Shown: piece by piece, positions 1 to 6,773 of the stretch
Layout of the letters: every line of letters begins with the position of its first letter
Position numbering within the stretch: position 1 is the first letter of the stretch
DNA from: Candidatus Omnitrophota bacterium
GTDB lineage: Bacteria; Omnitrophota; Gorgyraeia; JAFGGP01
Direction: 5' to 3'
Assembly (NCBI GenBank): GCA_016930485.1
Contig: JAFGGP010000003.1
Coordinates: 1 to 32,490 of the forward strand
Length of the DNA stretch: 32,490 nucleotides
Translations under genes and position numbers: made by a program
The notes under the pieces: model-generated
Databases searched by the model: none
What the model saw: the letters and a program-made list of their open reading frames with translations, nothing else
What the model was told of the DNA's origin: nothing

Positions 1-83
1 AGGTTCCTTGCTCCCGTAGTATACAGCATGTGAGTCTTTGATGCTGGCGATGTACCATTTTTATAATTTCCTATGCAGCAAGA
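1..83. other. Left edge, no gene recognised
   Basis: I see no convincing coding sequence here. Together with 115-289 it forms the AT-rich 3' flank of the pilus operon. The short open frames on the plus strand in this area are low-complexity and run through the terminator hairpin, so I do not call them. A gene to the left of the window could end here. Confidence 0.4.
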
Positions 84-114
84 AAAAGAAAAGGGCAAAA
101 AGCCCTTTTCTTTT
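84..114. terminator. Bidirectional rho-independent terminator
   Basis: A perfect 13-bp inverted repeat (84-96 with 102-114) encloses a 5-nt A loop. The GGGC/GCCC base of the stem sits next to the loop and the outer arms are A/T rich, giving U-rich 3' ends in both directions. It lies about 175 bp past the stop of the pilC/gspF gene, which is the last gene of the minus-strand operon. It probably ends that transcript and perhaps a convergent one from the left. Confidence 0.75.
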
Positions 115-289
115 CCCCTTCAAAAACCCTTATATCCTCTCTGCGCACACTCTTATCTCTTCAATCTCAAGACACCTTGTTTCAATATCTCAGTCACCAA
201 TATGATGGTAACTCATTTTTATAAAATATGTTATGTAAATATAGACCGCGTTTTTTATGTCCCTCTGCCGAGGAGCAAAAAGCAGCCCC

Positions 290-1498
290 TTATCCCCTGA
301 AGAGCTGGATCATATTCCAGAGCGGTAAAAAGATTGCCAGCGCCATACCTAACACGACCACACCGAGAACAGCTGTCATAATAGGCTCGATTAAGGTTGT
401 TAAATTTTTTACCATAGTCTTGATCTCAAGATCGTAATAATCGGCTATAGAATTCAGCATATCCTCGATAGCTCCGGTTTTTTCGCCGATCGAGACCATA
501 TGAGCCACCATAGGAGGAAAAACAGCGCTTCCCATGATCGACTCAGAAATGCCCCTGCCGTCCGCAACGCTCGTTTTAATCCGATCGATATCCCTGCCTA
601 TAACAGCATTGCCTACCGTCGCGGCGACGATCTCCAGGCTCCGCAAAATAGGCAGTCCGCTTTCATTCAGGGTGGAAAGCATCATCGCAAAACGGGCCAT
701 AGACACCTTCACAAACAACTCTCCGAAAACAGGGACCTTAAGCTTGAAAGAGTCCCACTGGTACCGCCCCTGTTTCGTGTTGATATATGTGACAAATAAA
801 TACCCAGCGGCGGCCATTGACGGAATAACAATAAACCACCAGTTCTTGATGAGGTGGTTCGAGGCGATAAGGACTCGCGTCGGAAGAGGGAGCGCCGTGT
901 CAAAGCGGGCATACATAGTAGCAAATTTTGGAACCACAAACGTAACCAGTACAAACGACGCGATAAACATGGCAACGATGGTAATCAAGGGATAGCGAAG
1001 GGCCGCCGATACATTCTGCCGCGTCTCGTTATCGCGCTCCATCATTTCTGCAAGCCGTAATAATACCCTGTCCAAAACACCGCCGGCCTCACCGGCAACC
1101 ACGGTATTAACGTACAACTCGGAAAACGACGCAGGGTGCTTATCAAGGGCCTGGGAAAGGCTGGCGCCGCCCTCGATATCGTGTACCACCTTTGCCAGAA
1201 CCTCTTTGAGCGCAGGGCTTTCTGTCTGTTCGGAAAGAATGGTGAGGCCTGAAACGATAGGGACGCCCGCCTTCACAATAGTGGCAAACTGTCTGGTAAA
1301 GGCGATCATATGATGCTGCGCAACCTTTTTGCCTTTCTTCGCCCCCGTGCCTTTTGGTTTTTTATCGATAGCGATAGAGATCGGCGTATACCCCATCTCA
1401 TCCAGTCTGGTCGTTACCGCCTGTTCATTAGGGGCAACCAGCGTTCCGGTCACATCCTTTCCCCTTGCGTCTTTTGCCTTGTATTTATAGATCGGCAT
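290..1498 (-). CDS. pilC: Type IV pilus inner-membrane platform protein PilC/GspF (MshG-like)
   Basis: This 402-aa protein is the polytopic inner-membrane platform that couples the assembly ATPase to pilin polymerisation. It carries two T2SSF repeats, at about residues 68-190 and 270-394. The second repeat keeps the pattern G-I-S-E-S followed by F-P-P-M-V and I-G-E-K-T-G. There are three hydrophobic segments, near 170-192, 220-241 and 372-396, and the length is normal for the family. The ATG at 1498 is preceded by a GGGAGA Shine-Dalgarno sequence. It is the last gene of the ATPase-ExeA-PilC block; in MSHA loci the same order (mshE then mshG) is seen. A 184-bp gap with a small GC-rich hairpin (1547-1560) separates it from the ExeA-like gene, so it may have partly separate expression. 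Confidence 0.93.
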   Translation of the reverse strand: MPIYKYKAKDARGKDVTGTLVAPNEQAVTTRLDEMGYTPISIAIDKKPKGTGAKKGKKVAQHHMIAFTRQFATIVKAGVPIVSGLTILSEQTESPALKEVLAKVVHDIEGGASLSQALDKHPASFSELYVNTVVAGEAGGVLDRVLLRLAEMMERDNETRQNVSAALRYPLITIVAMFIASFVLVTFVVPKFATMYARFDTALPLPTRVLIASNHLIKNWWFIVIPSMAAAGYLFVTYINTKQGRYQWDSFKLKVPVFGELFVKVSMARFAMMLSTLNESGLPILRSLEIVAATVGNAVIGRDIDRIKTSVADGRGISESIMGSAVFPPMVAHMVSIGEKTGAIEDMLNSIADYYDLEIKTMVKNLTTLIEPIMTAVLGVVVLGMALAIFLPLWNMIQLFRG

Positions 1499-1682
1499 AG
1501 TGTTCTCCCTGGGTTAACGGTCGTCTTAGTTTGCTGTCTCTCTCTGTGCGGGGTCCCGCAACAAAGTCAACGGCCCCTTCTATCTTCTGCGGCGCAACCT
1601 GCCGTAAAGCCTCCCTTATCTCTATCCCCACCAGAAAATGCGGTCTTGTAAAATGAGTGAATCGACCGTCACTTTTTCCTGA

Positions 1683-2501
1683 TCAACCGGGCGCGAACTG
1701 TTCGGTCGTCGACTTCACCAATTCAGCATCAATCGTCTCCGACTTCTTCCCGAAACCGGTCAGGAGACTTAAATCGCATATGGTATTAATCCGCCGGGGG
1801 ATCCCTCCTGAATGATCATGGATAAAATCAAAGGCGTCCTTTGTAAAAATGCTGTCTTCTCTACCGGCAACCTTCAGTCTGTGCTGGATATACCCCTGTG
1901 TCTCGTTTTTTTTAAACTTATCGAGATGGCAGCGAATCGCCACCCGCTGGTCAAATTGCTTGAGGTTGGCTATTTTATCTTTTAGCTCCGGCTGCCCGAC
2001 AAGCAGTAGGGTCAGGAGAAATTTATTGTCGGTCTGAAAATTAAGAAGCATGCGCAACTCTTCAAACACACTCTCATCTTCCAGGACGTGGGCCTCATCA
2101 ATCAAGACAACCGTTTCCTTGCCGTCGCGCATATTATCCAGCAATACATTGTTAAGAATCTCTAAGAGCGAATCCGCCATAATCTCCGTCTTTTTCTCAG
2201 GAAGGGCCTGCACCCTGAGATTTCTCACGATACCTCTCAACAGCTCAACATCACTCACCTTGGGATTTGAGATAACGGCGAGTTTGTACTTATCCTGACC
2301 GAGTTCGTTTAACACGGCCCGCGCTACCAGTGTCTTGCCGCATCCGAATACACCCGTCAGCATCGCCGCGCCCATCCCCTCGGCGATGGCGTATGTCAGC
2401 TTAATCAGGGCGTCCTCGTGCTGTGGCGAGGGAAAGAGAAAGCGGGGGTCAGGGGTATTGACAAACGGTTTTTCTTTTAATTTCCAAAATGATTCATACA
2501 T
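1683..2501 (-). CDS. ExeA/GspA/MshM-type AAA+ ATPase
   Basis: This 272-aa cytoplasmic ATPase opens with the typical ExeA start M-Y-x-x-F-W-x-L-x-x-x-P-F. Walker A is G50-V-F-G-C-G-K-T57, Walker B is V-V-L-I-D-E-A-H (131-138), and a sensor-1 strand L-L-V-G-Q-P-E-L follows near 166-173. In type II secretion, ExeA works with ExeB to install the secretin across peptidoglycan; in MSHA loci the equivalent is MshM. The C-terminal peptidoglycan-binding domain and TM segment of long ExeA proteins are absent, which is the MshM form. The probable ExeB-like partner is the PilP/GspB-like protein at 10867-11457. The ATG at 2501 lies 15 bp after the GspE stop and has an AGGGA site upstream, so the two are cotranscribed. 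Confidence 0.9.
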   Translation of the reverse strand: MYESFWKLKEKPFVNTPDPRFLFPSPQHEDALIKLTYAIAEGMGAAMLTGVFGCGKTLVARAVLNELGQDKYKLAVISNPKVSDVELLRGIVRNLRVQALPEKKTEIMADSLLEILNNVLLDNMRDGKETVVLIDEAHVLEDESVFEELRMLLNFQTDNKFLLTLLLVGQPELKDKIANLKQFDQRVAIRCHLDKFKKNETQGYIQHRLKVAGREDSIFTKDAFDFIHDHSGGIPRRINTICDLSLLTGFGKKSETIDAELVKSTTEQFAPG

Positions 2502-2516
2502 CTGTATAATCCCTGG

Positions 2517-4370
2517 TTACGTCCGTTTTGCAAGCCAGCCGGCAATCTTTTTCTGATAGTCATCGATATCGGCCTCGCGGACTGTCTTTGGTTTAGCGGC
2601 AGGCGCCTGCTCGGAAGGTGCCGCCTCCTTAACCTGTGTTATAGGCTTTACCATCGCCTCCGGAGGGGCCGCCGGCTTGATCTCTACCCGCTCCTCAGTG
2701 ACCCTGCTCACCTCTTCCAGTGTTGTTGTCCCGCTCAACACCTTTTCCATCCCGTCTTCACGTAACAACTTCATATTAAGGTTTTTTCGGGCGTAGTCCC
2801 TGATCTCCAGAATCGAGGACCCTTGAATAACCATCTCGCGCACCTCGTCATCAAAGACAAGGAGTTCAAAAATACCCACCCTGCCCTTAAAGCCTGTACC
2901 CTTACAGTTCGAGCAGCCCGCCCCCTTGTATATCTGGAGAGGTTTATTTTCATCGACACCAAGCTTCTTTTTGACCGCCTTAGAGGGCTCATACGGCTCT
3001 TTACATGCCGAACAGATCTTTCGTAACAGGCGCTGGGCCATAATGGCGCTTACCGAGGCAGAAATAAGAAAGGGTTCAACCCCCATATTTTCCAGTCGTG
3101 TTATCGAACTGGCCGCATCGTTGGTGTGTAAGGTGCTGAATACCAGGTGGCCCGTTAACGCCGACTGAACAGCAATAATCGCGGTCTCAAGGTCGCGAAT
3201 TTCTCCAACCATGATAACGTCGGGGTCCTGACGGACAATGCTCCGCAGGCCGCTGGCAAAGGTAAGTCCTGCCTTCGGATTGATCTGCACCTGACGGATA
3301 AGACCTAATCGGTATTCGACCGGGTCCTCAACCGTAATGATATTTCTATCGATTGAATTAATCCTCGTCAAGGCAGAATAAAGTGTTGTTGTCTTGCCGC
3401 TGCCCGTAGGCCCTGTACTCAGGATAACGCCGTGCGGCCTTAAAATAACCTGTTCGTACAGTGTTAAATCATTCTTTGAAAACCCAAGTTTTTCCAGTCC
3501 GATTAATACGCTTGAGGTATCCAGAAGCCTCATAACAACGTTTTCTCCGTGAATGGTCGGGAGTGTTGAGACACGAAAATCGATGCGCTTGCCGTCGACC
3601 TGCATCTGAAAATGTCCGTCCTGAGGTATCCGGTTTTCGGCGATGTCCAGGTTGCATAACACCTTAACACGCGAAATAATGGCAAGCTCCAGATGTTTTG
3701 GCGGCGAGGGTATTTCATGTAAAATTCCATCTATTCTAAACCGCACCCTTAAAATATCTTCTTCCGGTTCGATGTGAATATCGCTCGCCCGGTCCCTGGC
3801 GGCCTGCGTGATAATCAGGTTTACCAGTTTGCTGATGGGCGATTCGCCCTCCATCGCCTCAAGGACATCCAGGGCCTCTGTTCCTGATTCAAGCGTAGCC
3901 TGGCCCATGCGCTTAATAAGCTCCTCGGCGGCGCTAGGACCTGACCCGTAAGAAGTCTCGATTGCCTTGTCGATATCTTCCCCGGCGCTTAAGCACGCCT
4001 CGATAATCCCGTCATGATAATGCGTGGAAAGATGATCCATGGCCGTCAGGTTTGTCGGGTCTTCCATGGCAACGACCAAAGCATCCTTGATTTTAAAGAG
4101 CGGGAAACATCTGAACCGCCGCGCAAGATCCCGGGGGACATGCTCGATGACCTTCGGATCCGGTATGTACGTTGAAAGATCGACGTAGATAGTACGCATA
4201 TCGTCGGCTACCACAGTATATAAATCATCCTTTATGACAAACCCCAGATCGACAAGTGCCTTTTCGAGAGGCCGTTTTTGCTTTTCTGCCTCTGCCTTTG
4301 CCTTCTCAAGCTGGGCCTGTTCGACTATATTTCTTTCAAGAAGCAGCTGTTCAAGACCTTCTAACGGCAT
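2517..4370 (-). CDS. gspE: GspE/PilB/MshE-family assembly ATPase
   Basis: This 617-aa hexameric ATPase powers pilin polymerisation. The N-terminal ~150 residues match an MshEN/T2SSE_N region (M-R-T-I-Y-V-D-L at 58-65). The catalytic core has Walker A G320-P-T-G-S-G-K-T327, an Asp box around 345-353, Walker B D-V-I-M-V-G-E-I-R-D (384-393) and a His box H408-L-V-F-S-T-L-H-T-N-D. The tetracysteine zinc motif is C453-x2-C456 and C486-x2-C489. Two oddities: the c-di-GMP motif RLG of MshEN is not preserved at the N terminus (P-L-E-G-L-E), and there is a Pro/Ala/Lys-rich C-terminal extension of about 60 residues after the core, ending in a charged helix. GAGGTG precedes the ATG at 4370. No PilT retraction ATPase is present in the window. 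Confidence 0.95.
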   Translation of the reverse strand: MPLEGLEQLLLERNIVEQAQLEKAKAEAEKQKRPLEKALVDLGFVIKDDLYTVVADDMRTIYVDLSTYIPDPKVIEHVPRDLARRFRCFPLFKIKDALVVAMEDPTNLTAMDHLSTHYHDGIIEACLSAGEDIDKAIETSYGSGPSAAEELIKRMGQATLESGTEALDVLEAMEGESPISKLVNLIITQAARDRASDIHIEPEEDILRVRFRIDGILHEIPSPPKHLELAIISRVKVLCNLDIAENRIPQDGHFQMQVDGKRIDFRVSTLPTIHGENVVMRLLDTSSVLIGLEKLGFSKNDLTLYEQVILRPHGVILSTGPTGSGKTTTLYSALTRINSIDRNIITVEDPVEYRLGLIRQVQINPKAGLTFASGLRSIVRQDPDVIMVGEIRDLETAIIAVQSALTGHLVFSTLHTNDAASSITRLENMGVEPFLISASVSAIMAQRLLRKICSACKEPYEPSKAVKKKLGVDENKPLQIYKGAGCSNCKGTGFKGRVGIFELLVFDDEVREMVIQGSSILEIRDYARKNLNMKLLREDGMEKVLSGTTTLEEVSRVTEERVEIKPAAPPEAMVKPITQVKEAAPSEQAPAAKPKTVREADIDDYQKKIAGWLAKRT

Positions 4371-4446
4371 AACGCACCTCGCCTTTCTTAAATGAGGACA
4401 TGACGTATGTATGAGAAGCAGGCGTAAGTCATATGTGCGAATTTAA

Positions 4447-4505
4447 CCCTTGACAGTACGTTCGGCGAAATAAAACAGATATCCTTCATATGCACTTGTC
4501 AAGGG
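4447..4505. promoter_or_regulatory. Inverted-repeat dyad with TTGACA boxes, possible promoter/operator for gspE
   Basis: CCCTTGACA at 4447-4455 is matched by its exact reverse complement at 4497-4505, 41 bp apart, in the 170-bp gap upstream of gspE. On the minus strand the right arm supplies a consensus TTGACA -35 box (4502 down to 4497). The best -10 at 15-17 bp is poor (TATCTG or TCTGTT). An operator dyad is as likely as a plain promoter. Confidence 0.35.
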
Positions 4506-4540
4506 CTTCATAGTGTTTTCGTTTTTGTATGACACCTTTC

Positions 4541-4906
4541 CTATTGAAGAATGCCGCTAATCCTCTCTATCAGGTTGGGTATAGCCTCGCTTTTGAATAG
4601 CGTCTGATCCGCGCCAACTTCCTTGGTAATCTTTTTTGTTTCTTCATCCTCTTCGGTTGTCACAAAAATCACCTTTATCCGGGAACGCTTCTTATCAAAT
4701 TTGATAAAACGGCAGAGTTTAAGGCCGTCGACCGCCGGCAGCTGAATCTCTGCTATAAGAAGGTCGGGCATCTCTTTTCTGGCCTTTCGCAATGCCACAT
4801 CCCCTTCATATACCGTCTCAACCTCAAACCCTTTTTCCTGCAACCCGTTTATTAATACATCGGTAAATCCGAGATCGGGATCGGCGATTAAGATTTTTTT
4901 GGCCAT
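4541..4906 (-). CDS. Stand-alone pseudo-receiver (response-regulator-like) with Glu at the phosphoacceptor
   Basis: This is a 121-aa CheY-like single domain with no output domain. It starts M-A-K-K-I-L-I-A-D-P-D. The usual acidic pair is D9-P10, and the phosphoacceptor position reads P-D-L-L-I-A-E53-I-Q-L-P, so Asp is replaced by Glu. The switch Thr (V-T-T-E-E-D) and the conserved Lys (F-K-S-E-A) remain. Glu often mimics the phosphorylated state, so this may be a constitutively active or protein-binding domain. The ATG at 4906 is chosen because the GGGGGAGG ribosome site would lie inside the 18-nt longer GTG-initiated frame (4924). It sits directly before gspE, suggesting a role in controlling the ATPase; FrzS of Myxococcus is a known pseudo-receiver precedent in T4P motility. 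Confidence 0.85.
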   Translation of the reverse strand: MAKKILIADPDLGFTDVLINGLQEKGFEVETVYEGDVALRKARKEMPDLLIAEIQLPAVDGLKLCRFIKFDKKRSRIKVIFVTTEEDEETKKITKEVGADQTLFKSEAIPNLIERISGILQ

Positions 4907-5059
4907 CTCTTCCTCCCCCTTCACACCTATCTAAAAATACCATCTTACAGATTTCGTGAATAAAACGGCTGTTGTTCCCTGTCCCGTTAGAAAAGCCGCC
5001 CCTCGGCGCATCTCTTGTCCCCTGTCTCTCACGAGAAGACGGGGGCTACAACACAATAA

Positions 5060-5365
5060 TTATAATGTCACCTTTACCGCCAAGAAAATGCCCGCTCCGA
5101 TCATGAGAATACCAGCAAGAAACAATAAAATTGAAACCGCCATCTTAAACGAGGCAAGTTTCTCATCGATTGAGTACACCTTATTGAGAATCTGATTGAT
5201 CTCTTCCTCGGCAATGGTAATTTCGTTTTTCCTCTTCGCCTTGCCGAATATATCGATCTCCTGTGGTAAAATGTTTCTGTTGGTAACCCGCAAAGGGGCG
5301 ATAATAAAAATAAAGGCGAAACACAGGGTAAACAGACCCAGAATAAAAAAGAGTATCGCGATCAT
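5060..5365 (-). CDS. Small two-TM membrane protein, hypothetical
   Basis: I do not recognise the family of this 101-aa protein. It has a hydrophobic segment at 2-25, a polar, charged middle of about 45 residues with a predicted helix (A-E-E-E-I-N-Q-I-L-N-K-V-Y), and a second hydrophobic segment at 76-98. A GGGAGG site sits 6-7 nt before the ATG at 5365. Its topology (TM, 35-50 residue loop, TM) is shared with the proteins at 17683, 22177 and 22933, but it lacks their D-F-F-I-K-H-R motif, so common descent is only a possibility. It lies between the TPR gene and the pseudo-receiver, inside the pilus cluster. Confidence 0.7.
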   Translation of the reverse strand: MIAILFFILGLFTLCFAFIFIIAPLRVTNRNILPQEIDIFGKAKRKNEITIAEEEINQILNKVYSIDEKLASFKMAVSILLFLAGILMIGAGIFLAVKVTL

Positions 5366-5579
5366 CGATTGCCTCCCCCCTGACGCGCACCCGACCCTCG
5401 ACTCTCATCCACAACTCGTCATTCGTATGGTGCGGCTTTAAGACCGACTACGTACTACGAGTTGTATGCCCCGAGCGTTTGGATAAGGTCCGGCATCTTT
5501 GTGTTGTGCGTTACCATATCTGTTATATTCCGTTCTATACAGGTATATGTCACGGGGCATGCTACGCCCAGACCAGTAG

Positions 5580-6737
5580 CTATTCTATAGCAATCTCCTT
5601 AATCCATCTATTAATCAGCTCGATCCGATCAACGGGTAAATCGCCTGCGGATGCCAAATATCGTTTATAGTAGAGGACTGCCTTCCTGCAGTCATTGAGA
5701 TAGTCATCATATAAAATAGCCAGATTATATAACGCGGCTGAATTTCCTGGTTCTAACTGGACGACTAACTCATATTCTTGGGCAGCCTTTTCATACACAG
5801 ACTGTCTGGCATATTCTGTCGCAAGATTAAAATGCGACTGTCCGTCTCCCGGATATATGTAGATAGCACGTTTATATTCTTCGATTGCCTTGTTGCTATA
5901 GCCCTGCATGGCATACTCGGTCCCCCGGTTGCAGTAGGCTATGGCCTTGAGTCTCTTGAGTTCCTCAAGCTGGGACAGTATATCCTGCTGGCGATCCAGA
6001 TACCCTTTCTTTTTATAAAACTCGGTTGTATACTCCTCTTCCAGTCCGTTGAGGGTACCGGTCAGTTTTTTCTTTGTCTTTTCCTTCCTGCCCTCACCGG
6101 AGATCTCGGATAAGGAACGGGAAATGTCCTTGATCTTCTCTTTTCGGGAATCAAGTTCGCCCTCGAGCCTCTTGATCTTCTTCTTTAACCGGGAATATTC
6201 CCGTTCGAGCGATCTGATCGTTTCATCTATCTCCGGGATATCCTGGAATTTTTTTGTTATCACGCTTTTTGTCGGCAGATCGATCGTCTTTTCGCCCGTG
6301 GGTTTAAACATCTTTTCGGCATTTAATAAAAATCCTAATTCCTTCGCCTTGTTGAACTCTGCCAGTGCCTGCTGGTACTCCCCTTTTTCGTAACACTGTT
6401 TTCCCCTTTGATAATGCCGTTCTATCTGTTGGGAAAGGTCCCCCGTTTCTGTTGGCTCCTCGACAGGGACTGTCTCTTGAGTGGCCCCGGCTGTCACGGG
6501 ATTAGTGTCGGTGAGCTTTTCATCCGCCACCTCTTCGTCTGCTGCCTCTGTCTCTATCTCTTCTCCGTTGTCCACCGCAACCGTCTTCTCCGTGGCACCC
6601 TCTTGTGCTATCCTCGCCTCTGCCGGCTGCTCCTCCTCTGCCTGCACAGTGCTCGGACCCGTCATAACAGACAGGCAGAAAAAAACCACCAATGCGATAC
6701 CTGTGCTATACCTTTTCACAAAATGTGTGTTTTTCAT
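5580..6737 (-). CDS. Exported TPR/coiled-coil protein, MshN-like position
   Basis: This 385-aa protein has a signal peptide (K-N-T-H-F-V-K-R-Y then a hydrophobic core, likely cleaved after V-Q-A33). A strongly acidic Glu/Ala/Thr-rich linker (34-100) follows, then one TPR (about 104-137), a long charged coiled coil (about 165-262), and three more TPR units (about 265-370) with the patterns A-Y-C-N-R-G, H-F-N-L-A and A-L-Y-N-L-A. It lies downstream of the secretin and the coiled-coil gene and upstream of gspE, which is where TPR protein MshN lies in MSHA loci; TPR pilotins such as PilF/Tgl are another analogue. I infer a periplasmic or outer-membrane-side scaffold for secretin or pilus assembly. 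GGGGTGG precedes the ATG. Confidence 0.8.
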   Translation of the reverse strand: MKNTHFVKRYSTGIALVVFFCLSVMTGPSTVQAEEEQPAEARIAQEGATEKTVAVDNGEEIETEAADEEVADEKLTDTNPVTAGATQETVPVEEPTETGDLSQQIERHYQRGKQCYEKGEYQQALAEFNKAKELGFLLNAEKMFKPTGEKTIDLPTKSVITKKFQDIPEIDETIRSLEREYSRLKKKIKRLEGELDSRKEKIKDISRSLSEISGEGRKEKTKKKLTGTLNGLEEEYTTEFYKKKGYLDRQQDILSQLEELKRLKAIAYCNRGTEYAMQGYSNKAIEEYKRAIYIYPGDGQSHFNLATEYARQSVYEKAAQEYELVVQLEPGNSAALYNLAILYDDYLNDCRKAVLYYKRYLASAGDLPVDRIELINRWIKEIAIE

Positions 6738-6773
6738 AATCCACCCCGTTGTTACTGGTTTATTGTTAGACCA

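Noticed and set aside
73-437. Plus-strand open frames at the left end
   Set aside because: Low-complexity, cross a terminator hairpin or overlap pilC in antisense; no ribosome site or domain.
500-995. Plus-strand frames of up to 153 aa inside pilC
   Set aside because: Antisense shadows of a clearly conserved PilC/GspF gene.
5019-5045. GC-rich hairpin after the 5060 gene as a terminator
   Set aside because: Imperfect stem with bulge and no U-tract on the minus strand.
5412-5560. Inverted repeats CAACTCGT (5412/5457) and ATGCCCCG (5466/5553) in the gap before the two-TM gene
   Set aside because: Only 8 bp each with long spacers; no coherent structure or promoter could be supported.
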